DNA of 26,014 bases from contig CAYMDO010000030.1 in assembly GCA_964389365.1 (NCBI GenBank), forward strand, positions 1 to 26,014. The letters are read 5' to 3'. The DNA comes from UBA993 sp964389365. GTDB taxonomy: Bacteria > Bacillota > Dethiobacteria > DTU022. Numbering within the stretch: the stretch's first letter is position 1; every line of letters starts with the position of its first letter. The notes beneath the pieces were generated by a model that worked only from the letters and a program-made list of their open reading frames with translations, was not told where the DNA came from and did no database searches. A program made the position numbers and the translations under genes. Positions 9,009-15,091 of the stretch are shown one piece after another.

Positions 9009-9215
9009 TTACTTGATTCCGTCACGTACCCGCTCATAAGCGATCTTGTCGCTTTCTATCTCGTGCAGTGCGGTGGTTACTTCTTTCCGAAAACTTTTGT
9101 CGATAGTCTTTTTGCTGCCGCTTCTTAATTGCCTGCCCCTCTTGGCTGCAGCAATAACCAAAGTATACTTGCTGTCAACCTTATTTAGTAAAATATCAAT
9201 TGAGGGATATATCAT
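9009..9215 (-). CDS. rpoZ: RNA polymerase omega subunit
   Basis: A small RNAP subunit that helps beta-prime folding and assembly. The 68 residues match Firmicutes omega. The N-terminus MIYPSIDILLNKVDSKYTLV is followed by the conserved AAAKRGRQL helix and a short charged tail with ALHEIESDKI. The ATG at 9213-9215 and its GGGGAGG SD both lie inside the end of gmk, so the two genes overlap by 20 bases in different frames. This points to coupled translation. It is followed 12 bases later by coaBC. The family is short and divergent, but the AAAKRGRQ motif and the gmk neighbour make the call secure. Confidence 0.93.
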   Translation of the reverse strand: MIYPSIDILLNKVDSKYTLVIAAAKRGRQLRSGSKKTIDKSFRKEVTTALHEIESDKIAYERVRDGIK

Positions 9216-9819
9216 TTTTTACACCTCCCCATCCCGGTGGGCGAATTCCGCGTTTTACCCTGCATTTTTCAGCATCTATAATCGCGCCGATCAGATCTGC
9301 GGCAGTTTCCACCCGATCATTGACAACGATATAGTCATAAAGGTTAAATGCCTCCATCTCTTCACGGGCCGCAATTAATCGCTGCCTGATACGCAGGTTA
9401 TCTTCGGTGCCCCTGCCCCTGATCCTCGCTTCAAGGACTTCAAGCGAAGGGGGAGCCAGGAAAACCAATACGGCCCCGGGAGAATTCTTCCTGACCTGGG
9501 CCGCTCCCTGCACATCAATTTCCAAAATCAGGTCTTCGCTTTTAGACAGATGCCTGCGGACGGTGGACTTCAGCGTTCCATAATAGTGGCCGTGAACAAC
9601 CGCCCACTCCAAAAAATCGCCGCCGCCGATCATCTCTTTAAAACGATCAACGGAGGCAAAGTTATATTCACGGCCCTCTACCTCGCCCGGCCGCGGCAGC
9701 CTTGTAGTAGTTGACACAGAGAGATTCAGTTCCGGGCGAACCGCCATCAGGTGCCTGCAGACCGTGCCTTTGCCGACGCCGGAAGGTCCGGATATGATCA
9801 GTAATATTCCTTCGGCCAT
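9196..9819 (-). CDS. gmk: Guanylate kinase
   Basis: Phosphorylates GMP to GDP with ATP. The protein has 207 residues from the chosen ATG at 9817-9819 (MAEGILLIISGPSGVGKGT). The P-loop GPSGVGKGT is at 11-19. The GMP-binding region follows: STTTRLPRPGEVEGREYNF, then GDFLEWAVVHGHYYGT. Later elements are DVQGAAQVR, the lid with RIRGRGTEDN, and YDYIVVND. The in-frame stretch before this ATG overlaps remA and begins at a TTG, so it is not needed. The ATG is four bases after the remA stop, with AGGAG in the remA tail. The yicC-remA-gmk-rpoZ order is typical of Firmicutes. Confidence 0.97.
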   Translation of the reverse strand: MAEGILLIISGPSGVGKGTVCRHLMAVRPELNLSVSTTTRLPRPGEVEGREYNFASVDRFKEMIGGGDFLEWAVVHGHYYGTLKSTVRRHLSKSEDLILEIDVQGAAQVRKNSPGAVLVFLAPPSLEVLEARIRGRGTEDNLRIRQRLIAAREEMEAFNLYDYIVVNDRVETAADLIGAIIDAEKCRVKRGIRPPGWGGVKNDISLN

Positions 9820-9823
9820 AACG

Positions 9824-10108
9824 CTAGCTTCTCTCCTGTCCGCTTTCTCCGTTTTCTGCAATACTTTCTTTTGCCTGCAGGCGGTGCTTAACCGTTTCCG
9901 GCTGTACTGCAGAGAGGATTATGTGCCCACTGTCGGCAACAATGACGGCCCTGGTGCGCCGGCCGTAGGTGGCATCTATTAAAATACCGCGTTCCCTTGC
10001 TTCAGAAACCACCCTTTTAATCGGCGCAGACTCCGGGCTGACGATAGCCACTATACGGCCTGCTGAAACGATGTTGCCGAACCCGATATTAATTAGTTTA
10101 ATAGCCAT
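9824..10108 (-). CDS. remA: Extracellular matrix regulator RemA (YlzA, DUF370)
   Basis: A small DNA-binding protein; in Bacillus subtilis RemA activates biofilm matrix and osmoprotection genes. The 94 residues show the family signature: MAIKLINIGFGNIVSAGRIVAI at the start, then SPESAPIKR, then DATYGRRTRAVIV and SGHIILSAVQPET. The last 20 or so residues are a charged tail not conserved in the family. The start is ATG with GAGG eight bases upstream. It lies 15 bases after yicC and four before gmk, its standard place even in species that make no known biofilm. Its targets in this organism are unknown. Confidence 0.93.
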   Translation of the reverse strand: MAIKLINIGFGNIVSAGRIVAIVSPESAPIKRVVSEARERGILIDATYGRRTRAVIVADSGHIILSAVQPETVKHRLQAKESIAENGESGQERS

Positions 10109-10123
10109 GCTTGACCTCGCTTT

Positions 10124-10999
10124 CTACTCTAAATTCTGGATCTGCTCCCGCATTTTCTCCAGCTCGGCTTTCATCCCAACCACCATGTTTGTAAGCTGAT
10201 AATCGCCTGCTTTAGAACCGATAGTATTCACTTCCCGGAACATTTCCTGAGCAATAAAATCAAGTTTTCGCCCGGCTGCCTCACTGCCCCCGATAATTCT
10301 CCTGAACGCTTCAATGTGGCTATTCAGGCGCACCAGTTCTTCATCAACACCCATTCGTTCTACCAGCAGGGCACATTCCATCAGCAGCCTCGTTTCTTCA
10401 AATTTACCAACCAGCAGGTCGGCTACTTTATCTTCAATTCTTTTACGGTATTCCTCTTTTGCGCTTTCAGCCCTGACCGCGGCTTCCGATACCATTTTTT
10501 CGAGCCCGGCACATCGTTCCAGGAGATCGCGGCAGAGATTTTTACCTTCGTTTTTTCTCTGCAACAACAGTTTTCCAAGTGCTTCTTGGAGAGCGGAAGC
10601 TACAGCAGGCCAGAGTTCTTCTTCAGTTAATGCTGAACCGGTAGCCTTAAAAAGTTCCGGAATCTGGAGCAAATGCGTAAGCTCTACGTTCCCCCCAATT
10701 CCCAGCCGTTCCGAAAGCTCCGCCAGGGAATGGTAATATTCTTCGGCAAGATCGTGGTTAATCTTAACCTGTCGCAAGGCATCCGGCATTTTATCGAGGG
10801 TAATATATACATCAACCCTGCCGCGCCTGATCGATTCCTGCAGCAACCTGCGAACCTTGTCTTCCAGAGCATAGAGCTCGCGGGGCAGGCGAAGGGAAAA
10901 ATCAGCATAACGGTGGTTAACCGAACGAAGCTCCGCAGAAAATGTAAAGCCCTTTTCCGTACCTTCGCCTCGTCCATAACCGGTCATGCTGCTAATCAT
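10124..10999 (-). CDS. yicC: YicC/YloC family endoribonuclease
   Basis: A member of the YicC family, now described as endoribonucleases in E. coli and B. subtilis. The 291-residue length is typical. The N-terminal YicC-like domain begins MISSMTGYGRGE and contains ELRSVNHRYADFSLRLPREL. The C-terminal DUF1732 domain ends with RKLDFIAQEMFREVNTIGSKAGD and a coiled tail reaching REQIQNLE, both highly conserved stretches. The start is the ATG at 10997-10999, preceded by GGGGGG; the ATG four codons later would remove family-conserved residues. It is the first gene of the long minus-strand operon and has its own promoter, divergent from rqcH. Confidence 0.94.
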   Translation of the reverse strand: MISSMTGYGRGEGTEKGFTFSAELRSVNHRYADFSLRLPRELYALEDKVRRLLQESIRRGRVDVYITLDKMPDALRQVKINHDLAEEYYHSLAELSERLGIGGNVELTHLLQIPELFKATGSALTEEELWPAVASALQEALGKLLLQRKNEGKNLCRDLLERCAGLEKMVSEAAVRAESAKEEYRKRIEDKVADLLVGKFEETRLLMECALLVERMGVDEELVRLNSHIEAFRRIIGGSEAAGRKLDFIAQEMFREVNTIGSKAGDYQLTNMVVGMKAELEKMREQIQNLE

Positions 11000-11034
11000 T
11001 ATCTATTCCCCCCGGACTCTTGGGCGCTGGGTTA

Positions 11035-11063
11035 ATATTACCATCAAAACATGGCAAGCTCAA
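11035..11063 (-). promoter_or_regulatory. Putative sigma-A promoter for the yicC-remA-gmk-rpoZ-coaBC-priA-def-fmt-rsmB operon
   Basis: On the minus strand a -35 TTGAGC (11058-11063), a 17-base spacer and a -10 TAATAT (11035-11040). The start site would be near 11028, leaving a leader of about 28 bases with the yicC SD. All later genes down to rsmB are packed within about 22 bases or overlap, so this may be the main promoter of a roughly 8-kb transcript. Confidence 0.5.
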
Positions 11064-11081
11064 GCTGGTTGGAGGCTCTAT

Positions 11082-11110
11082 TTGCTATCTCCACCGGGAA
11101 GATTTATACT
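11082..11110 (+). promoter_or_regulatory. Candidate promoter for rqcH
   Basis: A -35-like TTGCTA (11082-11087), a 17-base spacer and a -10 TATACT (11105-11110). The predicted start site near 11117 falls right at the GGAGG (11117-11121) before the rqcH ATG, so the leader would be unusually short (about 17 bases). That makes this weaker than the divergent yicC promoter. Confidence 0.35.
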
Positions 11111-11133
11111 AAATCCCGGAGGTTGAAGCAAAG

Positions 11134-12873
11134 ATGTCTTTTGATGCCTTGGTCATGCAGGCCGTTTCCGCGGAGCTTCAGGAAGAACTTACCGGAGCTG
11201 TTGTTCAAAAAGTATCTGAACCGTCCCGCGGAGAGATAATCCTTCATCTCTACCGCCATGGCCGTCAGCTTAACCTGCTCTTTTCCGTCGATAATAATTA
11301 TGCCCGCGTGCATCTTACGGGCAAAGCCGGTAAAAAAGAAAAACCAAATATTCAGCCTTCGCCTTTTTGTATGCTGTTGCGTAAATACCTGACCGGCTGC
11401 CGGATATTAAATTTAAGCAACCCGCCGCTGGAACGGGTCCTCGAAATCAATTTTGAGCCCCGGGCCGGGCTATTTTCTGTTTCGCTTGTTGCAGAAATAA
11501 TGAGCCGCCGCAGCAACCTGATCCTGATCGGGGCAAACGGTTTAATCCTGGGAGCTGTAAAAATCACGGGTTGGGAGAAAAACCCGCTGCGGGCAGTTTC
11601 CCCCGGTGAAAAGTACAGGCCCGTACCAAAGCAGAACAAGCTTGAACCTTTACAGATGAACGCCGAAGAATTTTCGGCAGCATTCCAAAAGAACATGATC
11701 GAAAATATTGAGCCGGAGCAGGCGCTTCTGATGACAGTTGACGGGATCAGCCCTTTAATTGCCAGGGAGCTGATTTTCCGCAGCCTGCAACAGGCGGGAA
11801 ATATAAAAGGAGTAATTTACACTGAAAAAATCTTTAGAGAAGTCAGGTCACTTTTCAGCACAATCAATAACGGGCAGTTTACACCGGTTTTACTGACGGA
11901 AAGAAATATATACGCAGCTATCCGCCTGCAGCACCTGCCTGTCGGAGAGCAGGCTGAATATACCAGGTTCAGCGAAATGTTGGATCGTTTTTATGGCGCA
12001 TTGATCGGGTCAGAAGCAGAAAAAACCCTAAAAGACCACTTGCAGAAAGCAGTTGCACAACGCCTCACGGCACTGAAGCGAAAAGAACTTGCTTTAAAGA
12101 AAGATCTTAAAGCAACCGAGCTGGCTGCCCGGTACCGCCACTTTGGTGAACTGCTTTTAGCTTACGGTGACCAGGTACCCCGCGGCGTTGATTCAGCCCT
12201 CCTTCCAGACCTTTACCAACCGGATGAAAAGGTACTGGTGCCCCTTATTCCCTCGCGTACCGTAGCTGCCAACGCACAGCATTATTTTAACCGTTACCGT
12301 AAAGCAAAAAAAGGCAGTGAAGAGGTGCGGCGCCAGCTAAAGAAAGTTACTGCAGAAACTGAGTACTGCCACAGCCTTCATTACAGTATTGAAAACGCGA
12401 ACGGCAGCTCGCTGTCAGAAATTCGCCTGGAGTTAATTGATGTCGGATACCTGCGTGACAAACAAAAAGGGAAAAAGAAGGAATCGGCACTCCCCCAACC
12501 TCTCGTATACAAAAGTGGGTCTGGAAAAACAATCCTGATCGGGCGCAATAACCGTCAAAATGACCATGTGACCTTTAAAAATGCGGTGCGAAGAGATATC
12601 TGGTTCCATATACGCCAGTTTCCGGGCAGCCATCTGATTTTAAAAGAAACCGGTTGGCCGCCCGCTGAAGATGATCTTGAGGAAGCGGCTTTCCTGGCCG
12701 CCTATTTCAGTAAAGGGCGCGAAAGCAACGCTGCAGCCGTCGATTATACCGCGGTGCGCAACGTCAGGCGCAGGCCGGGAGGAAAACCGGGACAGGTTTT
12801 TTACGAAAACTACGAAACGATTACCGTCAATCCCCTCGACCCGGGCTTAAAGAAGCGATTTGATTTGGAGTAG
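11134..12873 (+). CDS. rqcH: Ribosome quality-control protein RqcH (NFACT family; FbpA-like)
   Basis: The bacterial Rqc2/NEMF homologue. It binds split 50S subunits with stalled peptidyl-tRNA and adds C-terminal alanine tails that mark the chain for degradation. The family is also annotated as fibronectin-binding protein. The 579 residues include the NFACT-N domain (MSFDALVMQAVSAEL, then FCMLLRKYL, then EIMSRRSNLILI), helix-hairpin-helix and coiled-coil segments (about 285-400), and the NFACT-R domain (about 465-560) with RRDIWFHIRQFPGSHLIL. At the position of the B. subtilis D97-R98 pair this protein has E100-R101. The start is ATG with GGAGG upstream. It is the only plus-strand gene; it has its own intergenic region and converges with rluD. 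Confidence 0.94.
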   Translation: MSFDALVMQAVSAELQEELTGAVVQKVSEPSRGEIILHLYRHGRQLNLLFSVDNNYARVHLTGKAGKKEKPNIQPSPFCMLLRKYLTGCRILNLSNPPLERVLEINFEPRAGLFSVSLVAEIMSRRSNLILIGANGLILGAVKITGWEKNPLRAVSPGEKYRPVPKQNKLEPLQMNAEEFSAAFQKNMIENIEPEQALLMTVDGISPLIARELIFRSLQQAGNIKGVIYTEKIFREVRSLFSTINNGQFTPVLLTERNIYAAIRLQHLPVGEQAEYTRFSEMLDRFYGALIGSEAEKTLKDHLQKAVAQRLTALKRKELALKKDLKATELAARYRHFGELLLAYGDQVPRGVDSALLPDLYQPDEKVLVPLIPSRTVAANAQHYFNRYRKAKKGSEEVRRQLKKVTAETEYCHSLHYSIENANGSSLSEIRLELIDVGYLRDKQKGKKKESALPQPLVYKSGSGKTILIGRNNRQNDHVTFKNAVRRDIWFHIRQFPGSHLILKETGWPPAEDDLEEAAFLAAYFSKGRESNAAAVDYTAVRNVRRRPGGKPGQVFYENYETITVNPLDPGLKKRFDLE

Positions 12874-12895
12874 CGCGCCCCCGTGTTTTCAGGAT

Positions 12896-13837
12896 CTAAC
12901 AATTTTGGGCCAAATAACGGATCAGGGCCTGGAATTCGGGCGGGGGAGAGGCAGTGAAGGTTAAGTCTTTCTGATCTACCGGGTGGGCAAAAGAAAGCCG
13001 GTAAGCGTGCAGGGCATGGGCAAAAATCAGCTCCCGTGGCAGACCGGCACAGGTTCCCGGCCCATAAATAAAGTCACCGGTTACCGGGTAACCGATCTGA
13101 GAGAGATGAACCCTGATCTGGTGAGTTCGACCGGTTTCAAGCTTTAGCTTCAGCAGGCTAATCTGCCCGTATTCCTTTAAGACCCTGTACCGGGTCACCG
13201 CTTCCCGGCCGCCGGGGATTACAGCCATTTTTTTGCGGTTTTGGGGATGACGCCCCACCGGAGCTTCAATCCTGCCGATCTTCGGATTGACCCGCCCGCA
13301 TACCAGGGCGAGATACTCGCGCTCTAACCGGCGGCTTTTTAGCTGCGCTGTCAATGAACTGTGAGCTTTATCGTTTTTCGCAACGATCAGCAGCCCCGAC
13401 GTATCTTTATCGAGGCGGTGTACAATACCCGGGCGCATTACGCCCCCGATCCCGGAAAGATCACGGCAGTGGTAAAGCAGGGCATTTACCAGTGTGCCGC
13501 CGCCGTGACCCGGCGCCGGGTGCACTACCATATTCCGCGGTTTATTGATCACCAGCAGATCGCGATCTTCGAAAACGATGTCAAGGGGTATTGCTTCAGG
13601 TAAGGTTGAAAGCTCTTTCAGCAGAGGCAGCGAGTAACAAATCCGGTCCCCGGTCCGGACCCGGTAATTCTTATCAGTACAGATAAGATCGTTAACCCGC
13701 ACGCTGCCGTCCTCAACCAGCTTTTGTACCCGGCTGCGCGTCAGATCGGCAGCCGCCCCGGCCAGATAGAGATCAAGCCTCAGGCCCTTTTCTGTGCCAG
13801 AAACTGTCAACACTGCGGGTTGCTGAAGTTCCTTCAT
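12896..13837 (-). CDS. rluD: RluD-like pseudouridine synthase (RluA family)
   Basis: A 313-residue RNA pseudouridine synthase. An S4 RNA-binding domain (about 18-80, LDLYLAG...LTRSRVQKLVEDGSVRVN) precedes the catalytic domain. The RluA-family active-site motif HRLDKDTSGLLIVAKND (140-156) holds catalytic D143. Further family blocks are LVINKPRNMVVHPAPGH, LKLETGRTHQIRVHLSQIGYPVTGD, and LIFAHALHAYRLSFAHP. S4 plus RluA suggests the 23S-modifying RluD type (B. subtilis YlyB), but the exact target cannot be read from sequence. The ATG shares one base with the lgt stop (TAATG). The 22 bases between its stop and the convergent rqcH stop hold no clear hairpin terminator. Confidence 0.94.
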   Translation of the reverse strand: MKELQQPAVLTVSGTEKGLRLDLYLAGAAADLTRSRVQKLVEDGSVRVNDLICTDKNYRVRTGDRICYSLPLLKELSTLPEAIPLDIVFEDRDLLVINKPRNMVVHPAPGHGGGTLVNALLYHCRDLSGIGGVMRPGIVHRLDKDTSGLLIVAKNDKAHSSLTAQLKSRRLEREYLALVCGRVNPKIGRIEAPVGRHPQNRKKMAVIPGGREAVTRYRVLKEYGQISLLKLKLETGRTHQIRVHLSQIGYPVTGDFIYGPGTCAGLPRELIFAHALHAYRLSFAHPVDQKDLTFTASPPPEFQALIRYLAQNC

Positions 13838-14610
13838 TATTTCTCTGCCTTTATCTTCCCTGCAGCCTTTCTAGCGGGAAGCAAATAGCTGGTCAGGGCA
13901 AATGCCGCAACCGAAAAAACAAATAAGGCCAGGCTAAAAATCTGGGCCGATGAAAAGCCTGCGGCAATTTCATAACCGTGGCGGAAGTATTCTGTTGTAA
14001 ATCGCAGTAACCCGTAAAGCGCAAATAGCGCCAGCAATATAAAACCAATAAAAGGCCTGCGCGGTTTGACCAGTTTTAAAATAATGAAGATTATGAGACC
14101 GCCAAGGGCAGCATATAGCTGAACCGGGTGCCTCAGTACCGCATCAGTCATGTTGATCGGCAAAGCCCATGGTAAATCCGCTTCTTTACCGTAGCAGCAG
14201 CCATTTAGGAAACAACCTACCCGTCCAAAACCATAGCCGAGAGCCAGATATGGCGCGAACAGATCGGCCATTTTCATAAAACTGATTTTCCTCCGGGAAC
14301 ACCAGATTAGCAGGGCGACGGCTCCCCCAAACATTGCCCCGTAAAAGGTGAGGCCTTCAAATTCTGTTAATACTGATAAAAATGGCTGGGTGCTGTAGTA
14401 GCGCCAATGCAAAGCAATGTATAGGATCCGCGATCCGATCAGCCCACATATAGCGGCAACAATAATCGCCTCGAGCAGGTGATCGGAACTGATCCCTTCA
14501 CGGGGGGCTTCACGGTACAGGGCAAGCGCAGCCACCAGTATCGCCAGCGCTATCATCAAACCATAGGAGTGAACAGTCAGGCTGCCAACGCTAAATAGCT
14601 CAGGATACAT
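13837..14610 (-). CDS. lgt: Prolipoprotein diacylglyceryl transferase
   Basis: An integral membrane enzyme that moves diacylglycerol from phosphatidylglycerol to the lipobox cysteine of prolipoproteins, the first step of lipoprotein maturation. The 257 residues contain about seven hydrophobic segments. The Lgt signature GRVGCFLNGCCYG lies at 129-141 with the essential Arg (R130), preceded by EGLTFYGAMFGG (85-96). The N-terminus VGSLTVHSYGLMIALA is also typical. The ATG overlaps the lspA stop by one base (TAATG), and the lgt stop overlaps rluD in the same way. lspA encodes the next enzyme of the pathway, so the neighbourhood is functionally coherent. Confidence 0.96.
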   Translation of the reverse strand: MYPELFSVGSLTVHSYGLMIALAILVAALALYREAPREGISSDHLLEAIIVAAICGLIGSRILYIALHWRYYSTQPFLSVLTEFEGLTFYGAMFGGAVALLIWCSRRKISFMKMADLFAPYLALGYGFGRVGCFLNGCCYGKEADLPWALPINMTDAVLRHPVQLYAALGGLIIFIILKLVKPRRPFIGFILLALFALYGLLRFTTEYFRHGYEIAAGFSSAQIFSLALFVFSVAAFALTSYLLPARKAAGKIKAEK

Positions 14611-15071
14611 TATCTCGTCTCCTTTGAACTTCTTAAAGTTTCATCCCGCCAATAAGCAATCAAAAACAAACCGATGCCGATTACAATGGCCGAATCGGCA
14701 ACATTAAAAACCGGCGGCCAGATTTTGAAATCAATAAAATCGACAACATATCCGGTATTTAACCGGTCAATCAGGTTGCCAATTGCGCCACCGAGCAGCA
14801 GGGCCAGTGAAAATCTAAGCAGGCGGTGATCTTCGGTTAAAAGCCGGTAGTAGTAAACAATAAATAAGGCTACAACCACTGTTATAACCACAAAAAAAAC
14901 AGTCCGGTAAGGCAGCATTCCAAAAGCAGCGCCAGGATTGCGCACATATGTCAAATGCAGAAAATTCTCAAATAAAGGAATAGAATCGCCGACCTGCATC
15001 AACGAAGATACCAGGTATTTGCTGAACCTGTCTAAGGCTAGGATCAATGATGCGATCAATATAAGGCGCAA
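14610..15071 (-). CDS. lspA: Lipoprotein signal peptidase (signal peptidase II)
   Basis: A membrane aspartyl protease that removes the signal peptide before the diacylated cysteine, acting after Lgt. The 153 residues have four hydrophobic segments. Conserved blocks are ALDRFSKYLV (D14), YVRNPGAAFG, GNLIDRLNTGYVVDFID and FNVADS. The two expected catalytic aspartates are D111 (VVDF) and D126 (VADS). The start is TTG at 15069-15071 with AAGGAG seven bases upstream; no better start exists before the first helix. It follows ileS by 20 bases and overlaps lgt by one, as in the common ileS-lspA pair. Confidence 0.96.
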   Translation of the reverse strand: MRLILIASLILALDRFSKYLVSSLMQVGDSIPLFENFLHLTYVRNPGAAFGMLPYRTVFFVVITVVVALFIVYYYRLLTEDHRLLRFSLALLLGGAIGNLIDRLNTGYVVDFIDFKIWPPVFNVADSAIVIGIGLFLIAYWRDETLRSSKETR

Positions 15072-15091
15072 GTGTATTCTCCTTTTTTAGA

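Noticed and set aside
9820..9861. Upstream extension of gmk to a TTG
   Set aside because: It adds 14 residues not typical of Gmk, overlaps remA, and the ATG at 9819 gives the family N-terminus.
12874..12895. Shared bidirectional terminator between convergent rqcH and rluD
   Set aside because: The 22 bases contain no inverted repeat with a T tract.
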